NCBI RefSeq assembly: GCF_032163395.1
Contig: NZ_CP119968.1
Coordinates: forward strand, 3,064,001 to 3,128,000
Direction of reading: 5' to 3'
DNA from: Gloeocapsopsis dulcis
GTDB taxonomy: Bacteria; Cyanobacteriota; Cyanobacteriia; Cyanobacteriales; Chroococcidiopsidaceae
DNA: 64,000 nucleotides
Shown: positions 46,130 through 56,932 of the stretch, piece by piece
Layout of the letters: each line of letters opens with the position of its first letter
Numbering within the stretch: the stretch's first letter is position 1
Program-made: the position numbers and the translations under genes
The notes under the pieces: model-generated
Database searches by the model: none
What the model saw: only the letters and a program-made list of their open reading frames with translations
Told to the model about the DNA's origin: nothing

Positions 46130-47515
46130 ATGCCATTTGCTCCTTTTAAAACCTTACGAAGCATTAAGCAGGAATCACTCCATCGCGCCCCTCATCGAGT
46201 CGGTCAGTGGTTTAAGTGGTTAGCGCCTGGGCTATTTGTCAAACGCTGGTTACTTTTAAGCGCTGGTGGAGTGTTGTTAGTTGGCTTAGGTTTAGCAATT
46301 TGGGTCAAACTTACGCCCATTTTTTATGCATTGCAGTTAATGCAGGACATTGTGGGTACGATTGCTAATGTTGTTCCTAACTATATTAGCGGTCCTTTGG
46401 TACTGCTCATCGGAGCTTTATTGATCTTCTGGGGACAAACCCGTACAGTAGGTTCGATCACTGAGGTACTACGACCAGAAGGTGGCGATGAAGAACTCAT
46501 CGATGTCTTGTTAACACACCGTCGCTTGCATCGCGGACCCAAAATTGTTGCAATTGGTGGCGGGACAGGATTATCAACGTTGCTGCGGGGACTCAAGGCA
46601 TACAGCGCAAATATTACTGCAATTGTAACTGTAGCTGATGATGGTGGATCTTCAGGACGACTGCGACGCGAAATTGGCGTTCTTCCCCCAGGAGATATTC
46701 GCAACTGTCTAGCCGCACTTGCTTCTGAGGAAAAACTGTTAACGGAACTCTTTCAATACCGATTTCAAGCTGGTGATGGTTTAATTGGTCATAGTTTTGG
46801 TAATTTATTCCTCACCGCAATGAGTGAAATTACCGGAGATTTAGAACAGGGGATTGCAGCGAGTTCCCAAGTACTTGCTATTCGCGGACAAGTTTTTCCC
46901 GCAACGCTGAGTGATGTGCGTTTATGGGCAGAGTTAGCAGATGGTCGTCGCATTGAAGGTGAATCTAATATTACCAAAGCGGGCGGCTGTATTCTCAAAA
47001 TTGGCTGTACTCCCGCCGAACCGCCAGCATTACCCAAAGCACTCCAAGCAATCAAGGAAGCTGACTATATTATTATTGGTCCTGGAAGTCTTTATACAAG
47101 CGTGATTCCTAATTTATTAGTACCAGAAATTGCTCAAGCGATCGCGGCACGGTGTAAAGGAGGCAAAACACCACCTGTTCCTTGTATCTACGTCTGTAAC
47201 GTGATGACGCAACCAGGAGAAACACAAGGCTACACTGTCTCCGATCACATTCGTGCGATCGACGCTGCATGTGGACAAAAATTATTTAGCGCAGTCTTAG
47301 TCCACAAAAAAGCTCCCTCGGAAAAAAGCCTTTTGCGCTATGCACAAGAAAACTCTCATCCTGTATTTCTAGATCGCGATGTTGTCGCCCGTTTGGGAAG
47401 GCGAATTGTTTTAGCAAATGTCATGGATGAGGATGAAGACACAGGACTGGTGCGACATAATCCTCAAGCATTAGCGCGGGTGTTACTACGCTGGTATGGT
47501 CGCGCTCATGGGTAA
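46130..47515 (+). CDS. yvcK: YvcK/CofD-like gluconeogenesis factor with N-terminal membrane helices
   Basis: The 461-residue protein has two hydrophobic segments in its N-terminal 110 residues ([20 protein letters not shown] and [15 protein letters not shown]) and then the YvcK domain: [27 protein letters not shown] and PPGDIRNCL. YvcK binds UDP-sugars and affects cell shape and carbon metabolism in Bacillus. TTG 46124 also opens the frame; ATG 46130 is preferred. It is followed by tsaE after 38 bp on the same strand. Confidence 0.93.
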   Translation: MPFAPFKTLRSIKQESLHRAPHRVGQWFKWLAPGLFVKRWLLLSAGGVLLVGLGLAIWVKLTPIFYALQLMQDIVGTIANVVPNYISGPLVLLIGALLIFWGQTRTVGSITEVLRPEGGDEELIDVLLTHRRLHRGPKIVAIGGGTGLSTLLRGLKAYSANITAIVTVADDGGSSGRLRREIGVLPPGDIRNCLAALASEEKLLTELFQYRFQAGDGLIGHSFGNLFLTAMSEITGDLEQGIAASSQVLAIRGQVFPATLSDVRLWAELADGRRIEGESNITKAGGCILKIGCTPAEPPALPKALQAIKEADYIIIGPGSLYTSVIPNLLVPEIAQAIAARCKGGKTPPVPCIYVCNVMTQPGETQGYTVSDHIRAIDAACGQKLFSAVLVHKKAPSEKSLLRYAQENSHPVFLDRDVVARLGRRIVLANVMDEDEDTGLVRHNPQALARVLLRWYGRAHG

Positions 47516-47553
47516 TTATTTTTATAATGTCTACCGAGGTTACGCGCTAACTT

Positions 47554-48027
47554 ATGACAGTTGATAGTCTTAATTTTATACTTGCAGACACAGAAGCTAC
47601 AACACACTTAGGTATTCTCCTAGGACAATTTTTAAATACAGGCATTGTTCTTCTATTAGAAGGCAATTTAGGTACTGGCAAAACAACTTTAGTTCAAGGT
47701 ATTGGTAGAGGATTAGGAATCACTGAACCAATTGTTAGTCCTACTTTTACTTTAATTAATGAGTATACAGAAGGACGCTTACCGCTTTATCATTTAGATT
47801 TGTATCGTCTAGAAGCAGAAGAAGTGACTGCATTGCACCCAGAAATTTACTGGGAAGGTATTGATGTAGATTTGGGTATCATGGCAATCGAATGGGCAGA
47901 ACGCTTGCCGTATTTGCCACCAACCTATATTAGTATCTGCCTACGTCATCACAATACATGCGGTCGTCAAGTTGATTTATCTGCTGTTGGCGTTCAACTC
48001 GATTTTTTAGAGAATTTAACAAAATAA
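47554..48027 (+). CDS. tsaE: tRNA threonylcarbamoyladenosine biosynthesis ATPase TsaE
   Basis: The 157-residue ATPase has Walker A EGNLGTGKTTLVQGI and the conserved SPTFTLINEY and HLDLYRL motifs. TsaE acts with TsaB and TsaD to make the t6A modification at A37 in tRNAs. ATG 47554. It is coupled in position with yvcK upstream (38-bp gap), and a long gene-free stretch follows. Confidence 0.95.
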   Translation: MTVDSLNFILADTEATTHLGILLGQFLNTGIVLLLEGNLGTGKTTLVQGIGRGLGITEPIVSPTFTLINEYTEGRLPLYHLDLYRLEAEEVTALHPEIYWEGIDVDLGIMAIEWAERLPYLPPTYISICLRHHNTCGRQVDLSAVGVQLDFLENLTK

Positions 48028-48668
48028 AGCAGCATTTCTATTACTGTAGTGGAGCGATCGCCTTTTAATTTCATACTAGTATTTAGTCTCTATCAAAAGT
48101 AATAGATGCAAACACTTTGTTTTAAACGCATTGATTGTTCGCTCAAATGTATCTAGATATTATTTTTGCAGAGTTATAAAGTTATATGTAATTAGTTGAT
48201 TTTCCTTTTCAAAATAGCTTACAAGAAATATAGGTAGAAATTATATTTCTATCTCTTATATATTTATATCTCACCAATTTGCATAAGACTTCTAGTAGTT
48301 AGTTTGGCATTAATCCGAATATGAGTGTCATATTTTGGGTTTATTTATGCTCACAAGTAACAGTCATACTATTATTTTAAAGCACTCTTTTCTTACTTAA
48401 ATTAAGAGAAGTTAAAACCAAACTACTGACTTAATCTGAACTTTAGGGTATTAACACCCAAGTTCAACCAACTTAACATAAAGGAGATGTTCTAATAAGT
48501 TTACATTATATTTGTGCCTAACAGGTTTCAGCTTTTATATCTATTCTACTTTCTCTTTTATTTTTTTAATTCGTACAAAGATTTAGATCTCTGCATCTAA
48601 ACCTACTCATTGTGGTAAAAGTTTGACTAATTCACCATAGTCCTAACTTTCCATACCTAGCTTTTGGC

Positions 48669-48699
48669 AAAATTAGTGGACACGTTGTCCCTAATTTTT
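48669..48699 (+). terminator. Terminator-like hairpin in the gap before the FG-GAP gene
   Basis: AAAATTAG pairs with CTAATTTT and, after one bulged T, GGACA pairs with TGTCC around the loop CGT; a short T-run follows. It could end an unannotated transcript or act as an attenuator. The motif GGACACGTTG reappears near 48806. Confidence 0.5.
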
Positions 48700-48750
48700 C
48701 GGCTCGTCTATTCGTTTATTAGCTATTTATATATCTCTGCTTTGAAGAGA

Positions 48751-48767
48751 CAGCAGCTAAGCTGCTG
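48751..48767. repeat. Short perfect hairpin
   Basis: CAGCAGC pairs with GCTGCTG around the loop TAA. It follows the larger hairpin by about 50 bp. Confidence 0.45.
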
Positions 48768-48889
48768 GCTGAGCAGTTGAGCCCTAAACTATGACTTTTT
48801 TGTTTAGGGACACGTTGCTTTGTAACAAATTCCGCCTTCATTTTTAACACGATATAGAACTGCTGTCAAGCTCAGCAGAAGGGGGGCAT

Positions 48890-50944
48890 GTGCGACTTCA
48901 TAAACAGCTAAAAATGCTGTTATGCTTTGGCATAGCAACACTAGTTTTTAGTCTTACAGCTAAAGTTAGCCTCAGTTTTACTAACCAGAATAATTCTACA
49001 ATAAAGTTCCAAGATTCCACCGCAAATGCTGGAATACTATCAACTAAAGACGAGACTCATGGTGTTTCTTGGCTAGATTTCAACAGTGACGGTAAGCCGG
49101 ATTTATGGATTACACCTCATGGTTACAGAAGCCCAAATCAACCTAAGGGAGCAAAATTTCCTAGTCTTTATCTCAATATTGGTGGTGGTAAATTCAAGAA
49201 TATCATTTCACAAGTTTGGCCACAAAGTGGTGTAACTGGTGATTCACACGGTTCAGCTTGGAGTGATTTTGATAATGATGGCGATCCCGATTTGTTTGTC
49301 GTAACAGGAGCACAGGCTGGATATGGTCAAGAAAAAAACTTTTTCCTTGTCAATAATAAAGGAAAGTTGCAAGAGCAAGCGACTGCTTGGGGTTTAGATT
49401 TCCCCTTAGGAAGAGGTCGCGCCCCGCTGTGGTTGGACTGGAATAAGGATGGAGTATTGGACGTTCTTCAGTTAAATGATATCCGACCAGACGGAAGAGC
49501 ACCCACTACCTTATTCAGACGACTTAAAAGTGCTTTTCAGAATGCCAATGCAGTAGTTGGTTTACAAACGAACCAAGCCTCAGACTTTGCTCAACTTGCA
49601 GATGTGTCCGGTGATGGTAAACAGGATATAGTTATCCACAGCCCAGCCAAGTATCCACAAAAAATCTACGATACAACCACAGTACCTTTTCGAGATATTA
49701 CTGGTAGATTACCCGCTCATCAGTTTGCTTCCGACGCCGTCATTGCTGACTTTAACAACGACTCGTACCCAGACATTTTTCTACCTAGAAATCGTTTAGT
49801 TCGCGTTCCCAGCGTACATCAGACAAATGCAAATTTAACATTAGCAAAGCTAGTAGCTTTCCAACGAGAAGTAGGAGTCAGTTTTAAGACAAGTGGAAAC
49901 GTTACTTTTGATTTTCGTACCTCACCTGTTACAGAGATAATTACAGAAATAGGTAGATCGGAAATATTTATCGGTTCTCAAGGAAAACAACCAGGAAAGT
50001 TAGGATTTTCGCTATCTCCACAAGATCCAACAGTTAGAGGTATGAAACCACATACTGCTGGTGTTGATGCTGGTTTATATATTGGTTACGAGCCAGCTAC
50101 TCAGACTTGGACAGTGCGGCTTTCTTCTCCTAAATATAAGTTAGTTCATTTAGTCATTGAAACAGCTCAGCCAGCGTCTAACTTAAATCGAATTGGTTTT
50201 AGTCAACTTAATCTATCCCAATTTGATTTACCAGATGTGTTACTTCTTTATAATCCTACAACCAAACAATATGTCAATCGGACGCAGGGTTCTGGAATTG
50301 GTAATCCACTGCTAGCACACACTGTTGTTGCTGGAGATTTTGATAATGATATGGATGTTGATTTGTATGTGTTACGCGGTTATGAATCTTACAGCTTACC
50401 AAGTGTTCTGTATGAAAATTTAGGGAATGGAACCTTTAAAGTCGTTCCTAATGCAGGTGGGGCGGCGGGACGTCATCCAGGATTTCATGTTGTTACCCAG
50501 ATGTCAAAAACTATCTTTGGTCCATGTGTTGCAGTAGCGGATTATAACGTTGATGGTTTTTTGGATTTGTTTATGGGTAGTACTGTATTAAGAGCTACAC
50601 AAAAAACTTACACAGGAACTCCACATCAACTCTTCCGTAATCTTGGCAATAAAAACCATTGGGTGGAAATTGATTTGCAAGGAGTAGCGTCTAATCGCGA
50701 TGGCATTGGTGCTAAAGTCTTACTTACAGCAGGTGGTGTTACTCAAGTGCGAGAACAGGGAGGAGGAATGCACTTGTATGGTCAAGATGATCAACGCGTT
50801 CATTTTGGGCTAAAAAACAATACTCTCATTAACTCAATTGAAGTTTATTGGCCATCAGGAGTTGTCCAAAAAATGTACAATCTCCCTGTTGATCGTGTGA
50901 TGAAGATTGTTGAGGGTAATGGCATGTTGCGACGTGGTGGATAA
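48890..50944 (+). CDS. Secreted FG-GAP/ASPIC-UnbV (CRTAC1-like) protein
   Basis: The 684-residue protein starts with GTG 48890 and a signal peptide (MRLHKQLKMLLCFGIATLVF, cleavage after about residue 30). FG-GAP repeats with calcium-binding loops of the type DxNxDGxxD follow: DFNSDGKPDLW, DFDNDGDPDLF, DWNKDGVLDVL, DVSGDGKQDI, DFNNDSYPDIF, DFDNDMDVDLY and DYNVDGFLDLF. The final part (NHWVEIDLQGVASNRDGIG onward) is the ASPIC/UnbV domain. It is probably an extracellular or outer-surface beta-propeller. Function unknown. Confidence 0.88.
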   Translation: MRLHKQLKMLLCFGIATLVFSLTAKVSLSFTNQNNSTIKFQDSTANAGILSTKDETHGVSWLDFNSDGKPDLWITPHGYRSPNQPKGAKFPSLYLNIGGGKFKNIISQVWPQSGVTGDSHGSAWSDFDNDGDPDLFVVTGAQAGYGQEKNFFLVNNKGKLQEQATAWGLDFPLGRGRAPLWLDWNKDGVLDVLQLNDIRPDGRAPTTLFRRLKSAFQNANAVVGLQTNQASDFAQLADVSGDGKQDIVIHSPAKYPQKIYDTTTVPFRDITGRLPAHQFASDAVIADFNNDSYPDIFLPRNRLVRVPSVHQTNANLTLAKLVAFQREVGVSFKTSGNVTFDFRTSPVTEIITEIGRSEIFIGSQGKQPGKLGFSLSPQDPTVRGMKPHTAGVDAGLYIGYEPATQTWTVRLSSPKYKLVHLVIETAQPASNLNRIGFSQLNLSQFDLPDVLLLYNPTTKQYVNRTQGSGIGNPLLAHTVVAGDFDNDMDVDLYVLRGYESYSLPSVLYENLGNGTFKVVPNAGGAAGRHPGFHVVTQMSKTIFGPCVAVADYNVDGFLDLFMGSTVLRATQKTYTGTPHQLFRNLGNKNHWVEIDLQGVASNRDGIGAKVLLTAGGVTQVREQGGGMHLYGQDDQRVHFGLKNNTLINSIEVYWPSGVVQKMYNLPVDRVMKIVEGNGMLRRGG

Positions 50945-51019
50945 TCTTTAGAGAGTTTTGAGTTTTGGAAAGCGCAGCGTGCCGGAGGCATTTATTCTAA
51001 GTTTTGAGTTTTGAATTTT

Positions 51020-51050
51020 GAGTTTTGAATTAAAAGAATTTTCTTAACTC
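51020..51050. repeat. Copy of the dispersed 31-bp repeat
   Basis: GAGTTTTGAATTAAAAGAAT then TTTCTTAACTC matches the reverse complement of 61116-61146 at 30 of 31 positions. It lies in a GAGTTTTGA/AACTCATAACTC tract (50956-51117) with an imperfect inverted-repeat character. Confidence 0.75.
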
Positions 51051-51129
51051 ATAACTCAACACTTATAACTCATAACTCTCTTAGGCTCAACACTTCACGA
51101 CTCATAACTCTCTTAAACTCCTCCGTAAC

Positions 51130-52467
51130 TTAAAGGCAAAGAGCATCAAAGCGCAGCGCTTTGCCTCTAACGTTTGGATCAATTTTACCTTTGTTGTAGA
51201 CAATTTGACCGCCGACAATTGTCGTGACAGCCCATCCCGTAAGTTCCCACCCTTCAAAAGGACTCCAGCGACACTTGGTTTGTAACTCTTCGCGTAAAAC
51301 AGGGTGATAGGTGTTGAGATCGACTAAGACAACATCCGCATCATAACCAGCAGCGATCGCACCTTTATTCGGGATCCGATAAGCTTGAGCAACCGCAGTA
51401 GACATCCAGTGAGAGACTTGCGCTATGGTACAACGTCCTGCCATCGCTTGCGTTAGCATCAATGCTAACGATGTTTCAACACCTGGCATTCCTGAAGGTG
51501 TATTCGGGTACTCTTGAGATTTTTCTTCTAAAGTATGTGGTGCGTGATCGGTGGCAATAAAGTCAATCACGCCATCAAGTAAAGCTTGCCACAATACTTC
51601 ATTGTCATGGGGCGATCGCAATGGTGGGTTCATCTGTGCTAAAGTGCCAATCTTGGCATAAGCATCGGTATTCAACAATAAATGCTGTGGTGTGACTTCC
51701 GCCGTTACCCAACTGGGTTTATCCTGACGCAGTAATTCGGCTTCATCTGCGGTTGACATATGCAAAATATGTAATCGCCGCTGATATTTTTTAGAAAGTT
51801 TTAAGGCAAGTTGCGTCGCATTTAAAGCTGCTGCAGCATCCTGAATTTGCGAATGAATTGCCGGATCTTTAATTCCAGCAAACTCTTGTCTTCTTTGATT
51901 GATTCGGGCTTGATCTTCTGCATGAACTGCAATTAAGCGATCGCCTTGCGAAAAAATATTCTCTAGGGCAGCTTCTTGATCAACTAATAATTGACCGTGC
52001 ATCGAACCCATAAAAATTTTAATTCCTGGGGTAGGATTTACTGCGAGTAAATCAGGTGTATTATCTCCAGTAGCCCCAATAAAAAAGCCGTAATTGACTA
52101 CACACTTTTGCTGTGCCCGTTGCAGTTTATCATCCAAAGCTTGCTGATTTGTCGTTAATGGGCGAGTGTTGGGCATTTCTAGAAAGGAAGTGACGCCGCC
52201 TCTGGCACACGCACAGCTGGCGGTGAACAAATCTTCTTTGTGTTCTAAGCCTGGTTCGCGAAAATGGACTTGAGGATCGATAACACCTGGCAACAAAGTT
52301 AAACCTGACGCGTCTATTTCAGTAAGATTTGTTGCATCCTCTGGTGGCAGGATTTCTGGTGCGACTTGCGCAATTTGGCGATCGCGTATCAGCACATCCC
52401 CACTTAAAAAGTCACCATTAGGTAAAAGAATTTTGGCACGGCGGATGAGAAGATTTGTAGATGACAT
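51130..52467 (-). CDS. pyrC: Dihydroorotase (amidohydrolase)
   Basis: The 445-residue amidohydrolase shows PGVIDPQVHFREPGLEH, FLEMPNTRPLT, GIKIFMGS (carboxylated-lysine position), LHILHMSTADEAEL and DHAPHT. Dihydroorotase closes dihydroorotate in pyrimidine synthesis. The first histidine of the usual HxH zinc motif is glutamine here (QVH), a variant I recall from dihydroorotases of other phyla such as Bacteroidetes. Whether it is fully active is a fair question. ATG 52467. The final residues lie by the AACTCATAACTC repeats. Confidence 0.9.
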   Translation of the reverse strand: MSSTNLLIRRAKILLPNGDFLSGDVLIRDRQIAQVAPEILPPEDATNLTEIDASGLTLLPGVIDPQVHFREPGLEHKEDLFTASCACARGGVTSFLEMPNTRPLTTNQQALDDKLQRAQQKCVVNYGFFIGATGDNTPDLLAVNPTPGIKIFMGSMHGQLLVDQEAALENIFSQGDRLIAVHAEDQARINQRRQEFAGIKDPAIHSQIQDAAAALNATQLALKLSKKYQRRLHILHMSTADEAELLRQDKPSWVTAEVTPQHLLLNTDAYAKIGTLAQMNPPLRSPHDNEVLWQALLDGVIDFIATDHAPHTLEEKSQEYPNTPSGMPGVETSLALMLTQAMAGRCTIAQVSHWMSTAVAQAYRIPNKGAIAAGYDADVVLVDLNTYHPVLREELQTKCRWSPFEGWELTGWAVTTIVGGQIVYNKGKIDPNVRGKALRFDALCL

Positions 52468-52795
52468 GACAATTAAGAAGGACAGCTGAGGTTAAGTGTG
52501 ATGTGTGGCTATACTTTAGAAAATAGCAAGACTTACATAAAAACTAACAAAATAGCACAACAAGTTATTTGGACACGACCTTGTGACTCTCTATACTTCT
52601 ACAATAAAAGCAAAGGGTAGCTTAAAACCACACAGTCCTCACGTCTTTTACCCAAGTCCGAAAACTTGAACACAACTTTTCAGGATACCAGTGTTACATT
52701 GATGTAAGATTTTTCTAGTTAGAATTAATAAATCAAAGTATTTTCGCTCGTTAGATTAGTTATTAGCGTCTTTCCGTTGTTTTAATCAAAGCTCT
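52468..52795. other. Gap between pyrC and lepB
   Basis: No gene is seen in these 328 bp. The stretch must contain the divergent promoters of pyrC and lepB. Confidence 0.4.
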
Positions 52796-53374
52796 ATGTC
52801 TCGTGTGCCAGATCAAGCATCGCATAAAAATTCGCGACAAGACAACGAAGGTTCTTGGATCGGCGAACTAGGAAGAACAATCTTTTTGAGTATTGTTCTT
52901 GCGTTGGGAATTCGTACTTTTGTAGCTGAAGCGCGTTGGATACCTTCCGAATCGATGCTACCAACACTACAAAAGTATGACAAGTTGATTGTCGATAAAT
53001 TGAGTTATCGTTTCACAAACCCACAACGGGGAGACATTGTCGTATTTTCTCCTACTGAAGGGATTATTCAAGAAAACCCAAATCTCAAAGACGCCTTTAT
53101 TAAAAGAATTGTAGGGCTTCCAGGAGATAAGGTAGAAGTTAGGGGTGGACGAGTTTACATTGACGACCAGCCGTTACGAGAGAACTATATCGAAGCTCCT
53201 CCCCAGTACGTGTACGGACCTGTGTTCGTGCCAGAAGACTCTTATCTAGTCTTGGGTGATAACCGAAACAATAGCTATGATAGCCATTTTTGGGGCTTTG
53301 TCCCGCGCGAAAACATTATCGGTCGTGCAGTAGTTCGCTTTTGGCCTCCTAATCGAGTCGGGGAATTAAATTAA
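52796..53374 (+). CDS. lepB: Signal peptidase I
   Basis: The 192-residue membrane protease has one N-terminal helix (about 27-42), the nucleophile S53 in PSESMLPTL and the general base K103 in [11 protein letters not shown]. The C-terminal [14 protein letters not shown] box is typical. It cleaves Sec and Tat signal peptides. ATG 52796. The gene is followed by the IS1-like remnant. Confidence 0.95.
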   Translation: MSRVPDQASHKNSRQDNEGSWIGELGRTIFLSIVLALGIRTFVAEARWIPSESMLPTLQKYDKLIVDKLSYRFTNPQRGDIVVFSPTEGIIQENPNLKDAFIKRIVGLPGDKVEVRGGRVYIDDQPLRENYIEAPPQYVYGPVFVPEDSYLVLGDNRNNSYDSHFWGFVPRENIIGRAVVRFWPPNRVGELN

Positions 53375-53414
53375 GAGGAACTATCCAATTCTCTGCGTAT
53401 ATTTGGGTTGTGCA

Positions 53415-54247
53415 TCAGGCAAGCGTGGAATAAACAGCAATATCCAGCCAAGTCCAGGGTTCTGCCGTTAGGTCTGCACGTTGAGCTGCCGTAGTGCCTA
53501 AACGGGAATGTACCCAAATCCAGTTGAAGTAGGTAATGACTAAGCGCAAGGTAATTTTCGTCTGCTCCCAGACCTTACCAAACTTGTTCTGTTGTCGATG
53601 CCAACGTCCGGTCTGTTGCCGTAAGATGCCATTGGTTCGCTCTAACTGTTGTGTCAAGGCTTTACTGATGTAATGGTCAACATCATCGTTACGCAGTACT
53701 CGCTCATATCCTCCCCAACCATCGGTGTTCCACTCTTTGCAGTTGGTCTTGCCTTCAGTACGGGTGACTAGCTCAATAGCTAAGGAGTCAGTATGCTTGC
53801 CCAGACGACCTGTGAGAACTAAACCATTCAACTGCGCCAAGCTTAACGCTATCCAACAATCTCCGGTTTCGACTTCTTTTGGCAAGCAGTGCTTTTGTTT
53901 TTTTGGACAAACGACCACAATTCGTCAGCAGCGATCGCATCTGTATCCACAGAAGATACTTCGGCGTTGTGTACCATCTGTGCTTTTTGACTTGCGGCTC
54001 GAATCAAGCTAACCCCGGTATTGTAGGACAATCCGCTAATCCGACTAATGCCACGTAAACTGGTTCCCTCGCAATGAGATTGTCATACAATCCGTACTTC
54101 TTCAAAGCTTACTTGCCGTCGATAATCAATGCTGTCAAAGGTGCTGGTATACGTTTGTTTGCAGTTTAGACATCAGTAGCGTTGGCTACCCGAACTTGTT
54201 TTACCGTGTTGAGAGGTTTTATCGTGAGTGCCTAGTGGGCAAGGCAT
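53415..54247 (-). pseudogene. IS1-family transposase remnant
   Basis: Read on the minus strand from ATG 54247, the zinc-ribbon start (CPLGTHDKTSQHGKT, then CLNCKQTYTSTF) is an IS1/InsA-like N-terminus. Stop codons after SSGSQRY and after EEVRIV, and a frameshift near 53900, interrupt it. The catalytic DDE region is still legible: TDAIAADELW, then NTDGWGGYERVLRND and QQLERTNGILRQQTGRWHRQQNKFGKVWE. No terminal inverted repeats could be recognised, so element ends are undetermined. The element is inactive. Confidence 0.8.
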
Positions 54248-54282
54248 GGCTTCTTAGAACAGGAGTAATTTTCTACCTCTGT

Positions 54283-54745
54283 ATAATATCATTCCACGTT
54301 TTCCTGACGCACGATCAAAACTTACAGATTACTGCGGACTTAGCGGATGCGCCACCAAAAGTCATCACCGACGCATTGCGTTTTCAGCAAATTGTGACGA
54401 ATCTTGTGAGTAATGCCATTCGTTATACTCCCTCAGGAAGGGTAGCAGTAAAATGTTATGTAGTAGAAAATTAAGTGGGCGATCGCAGTCAGTAATACTG
54501 GCATTGGCATCGCACCAGAAGATCAACCACAAGTTTTTGAACCATACTATCGCATCGGCGACATTCCCAAATCCCACCTACCAGATAGTACTGGTTTAGG
54601 ACTAGCAATTTCTCGCTTAGTTAAACTCCTATAAGGTAAAATCGACCTCATTTCTGAAATTGGAGTTGGTTCAACATTCACGGTAATCTTACCAATAGAA
54701 GTTAATGAGGGATTAGGAGCGAGTGTAACAAGTTTATACTCATAA
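54283..54745 (+). pseudogene. Sensor histidine kinase, C-terminal remnant
   Basis: Only the ATP-binding end of a histidine kinase remains: the N box (FQQIVTNLVSNAIRYTPSG), then a frameshift after VVEN, then the G1 box NTGIGIAPEDQPQVFE and G2 box GTGLGLAISRLVKLL, then a stop (TAA) where homologues continue GKIDLISE, and the final GSTFTVILPI. The start and the H box are missing, apparently lost when the IS1-like element entered upstream. It cannot make a kinase. Confidence 0.8.
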
Positions 54746-54840
54746 GATTTGCAGATTCACTTTGTGGGTTTTTACGTTCTAAAATAGCCCCAAGCCTCAT
54801 TTGCTCAAAATTTACCCAAAGATTATCTCTAAACTCTTCT

Positions 54841-54895
54841 TTCTTCGTGTCCTTTGTGTCCTTTGTGGTTCGTTACCGCTGCCTTAAGCCCTACT
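54841..54895. repeat. Intergenic TCCTTTGTG-type repeat
   Basis: CTTCGTGTCCTTTGTGTCCTTTGTGGTTCG is a tandem-like tract; a reverse-related copy of its core lies near 38345-38395. Such tracts recur between genes in cyanobacteria. Confidence 0.45.
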
Positions 54896-54905
54896 AGTAA
54901 AAACA

Positions 54906-56906
54906 ATGCCTGTACTTAGTAACTCCCCAGTCGTGACAGCGTTTCCATTAGCCGCTGTTGTTGGTCAAGAAGCAATAAAATTAGCGCTGCTACTTGCAGC
55001 AGTCGATCCAGGATTGGGAGGAGTCGCGATCGCAGGTCGTCGCGGTACGGCAAAATCCGTCATGGCGCGCGCACTTCATGCACTTTTACCCCCCATTGAA
55101 GTCGTAAAAGATTCGATTTGTAACTGCGATCCCAACCGTCCAGAAGAGTGGGACGATCAGTTGGCAGAAGTCGGCCGCACACAACTAGAAGAAGTCATTC
55201 CCGCACCATTTGTCCAAATTCCTTTAGGAGTAACCGAAGATAGGCTATTAGGTTCCGTGGATGTCGAACAGTCTGTTAAACAAGGGGAAAGTGTCTTTCA
55301 ACCAGGATTACTCGCCCAAGCACATCGCGGCGTTTTGTACGTAGATGAAATTAATTTACTAGATGACAATATTGGTAATCAGTTACTAACCGTTTTAACC
55401 GAAGGACGCAACCAGATTGAGCGCGAGGGTATTAGTTTTCAACATCCTTGTAAACCTCTATTTATTGCCACTTACAACCCCGAAGAAGGCGCACTGCGCG
55501 AACACCTCCTCGATCGCATTGCGATCGCCCTTTCAGCAGATGAAGTACTAGGAATTGACGAACGCGTCCAAGCCGTCGAACAAGCTATTGCCTATGCGCG
55601 ATCGCCCCAAGAATTTCTGCAGCAATACAGCGAAGATATCGACAGTCTCAAAACTCAGATTATTCTAGCGAGAGAATGGTTAAAAGATGTCAGCATTAGC
55701 CATGAGCAAATCGCTTATCTTGTTGATGAAGCAATTCGCGCCGGAGTTCAAGGACATCGTGCTGAATTATTTGCCCTCCGCGTCGCCAAAGCCGCCGCCG
55801 CACTCGATGGACGCACCGCAGTTAGCGCAGAAGATTTACGTCGGGCAGTGGAATTAGTCATTGTTCCACGAGCAACAATTGTGCAAATGCCTCCTGAAGA
55901 GGAAACACCACCGCCACCACCGCCACCACCACAAGATCAATCCGAACAACCCCAAGAAGAACAGGAAGAAGACGAACAGGAAGAACAAGAACAAACACCA
56001 CCAAGTATTCCTGAAGAATTTGTGTTTGATGCCGAAGGAGTCATTCTCGATCCGAGTGTGCTGTATTTTGCCCAAATGGCTAAACGCCAAGGTAAAGCAG
56101 GGAGTCGCAGTGTCATTTTCTCGGAAGATCGCGGGCGTTACGTTAAGCCGATGTTACCTAAAGGTAAAGTTCGACGCATTGCCGTTGATGCGACACTCCG
56201 CGCTGCAGCCCCCTATCAAAAAGCACGTCACGAACGCTATCCCTACCGTAAAGTCATTGTCGAACAAGGTGATATTCGCGCCAAACGCTTGGTTCGCAAA
56301 GCTGGCGCATTAGTTGTATTTGTCGTTGATGCTTCCGGTTCAATGGCACTCAACCGAATGCAAGCCGCAAAAGGTGCCGTGATGCGGTTACTCACAGAAG
56401 CATACGAAAATCGCGATCAAGTTGCGTTGATTCCCTTTCGAGGTGAACAAGCCGAGGTTCTCTTACCACCAACACGTTCAATCGCCGCAGCCCGAAAAAG
56501 ATTAGAAAGATTACCTTGTGGGGGTGGTTCGCCGTTAGCGCATGGTTTAACGCAGGCAGTCCGTGCCGGAATGAATGCCCAAATGTCTGGCGATATTGGT
56601 CAAGTTGTGCTCGTCGCAATTACCGATGGACGTGCAAATATTCCTTTGTCGCGATCGCTGGGTGAACCGCAAATCGAAGGCGAAAAACCTGATATTAAAG
56701 GCGAACTACTAGATATTGCAGCAAGAATCCGTGCTTTAGGAATGCAGCTACTCGTTATTGATACCGAAAGTAAATTTATTTCTACAGGCTTTGCCAAAGA
56801 ACTTGCTCAAAAAGCTGGAGGAACGTATTATCACCTACCAAAAGCAACCGATCAGGCGATCGCCGCGATGACGAAGAATGCGATATCAAGTTTGAAGTCT
56901 CGTTGA
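54906..56906 (+). CDS. chlD: Magnesium chelatase subunit D
   Basis: The 666-residue protein has an N-terminal AAA+ module (residues about 10-330, with [14 protein letters not shown] and [11 protein letters not shown]), an acidic proline-rich linker ([18 protein letters not shown] and following E/Q stretch), and a C-terminal von Willebrand A domain with the MIDAS motif [11 protein letters not shown]. With ChlI and ChlH it inserts Mg2+ into protoporphyrin IX for chlorophyll. ATG 54906. The next gene, a GNAT, follows 26 bp later and may be co-transcribed. Confidence 0.96.
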   Translation: MPVLSNSPVVTAFPLAAVVGQEAIKLALLLAAVDPGLGGVAIAGRRGTAKSVMARALHALLPPIEVVKDSICNCDPNRPEEWDDQLAEVGRTQLEEVIPAPFVQIPLGVTEDRLLGSVDVEQSVKQGESVFQPGLLAQAHRGVLYVDEINLLDDNIGNQLLTVLTEGRNQIEREGISFQHPCKPLFIATYNPEEGALREHLLDRIAIALSADEVLGIDERVQAVEQAIAYARSPQEFLQQYSEDIDSLKTQIILAREWLKDVSISHEQIAYLVDEAIRAGVQGHRAELFALRVAKAAAALDGRTAVSAEDLRRAVELVIVPRATIVQMPPEEETPPPPPPPPQDQSEQPQEEQEEDEQEEQEQTPPSIPEEFVFDAEGVILDPSVLYFAQMAKRQGKAGSRSVIFSEDRGRYVKPMLPKGKVRRIAVDATLRAAAPYQKARHERYPYRKVIVEQGDIRAKRLVRKAGALVVFVVDASGSMALNRMQAAKGAVMRLLTEAYENRDQVALIPFRGEQAEVLLPPTRSIAAARKRLERLPCGGGSPLAHGLTQAVRAGMNAQMSGDIGQVVLVAITDGRANIPLSRSLGEPQIEGEKPDIKGELLDIAARIRALGMQLLVIDTESKFISTGFAKELAQKAGGTYYHLPKATDQAIAAMTKNAISSLKSR

Positions 56907-56932
56907 AATGAGGGGCGAGTGAGAGGTAATTG

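Larger units (their letters stand above)
48028..48889. other. Long gap with two strong hairpins, possible ncRNA or leader
   Basis: These 862 bp contain no credible ORF. Two hairpins stand out: 48669-48698 (8-bp plus 5-bp stem with a one-base bulge) and 48751-48767 (7-bp stem). The stretch is AT-rich and leads into the FG-GAP gene, whose GTG start lacks a clear ribosome-binding site. Confidence 0.5.

Noticed and set aside
53380-54290. Terminal inverted repeats and target duplication of the IS1-like element
   Set aside because: I compared both flanks by eye and found no convincing inverted or direct repeats, so no element boundaries are claimed.
55861-56313. Plus-strand ORF inside chlD in another frame
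   Set aside because: Produced by the repetitive Pro/Glu linker codons of chlD; the chlD frame is unambiguous.
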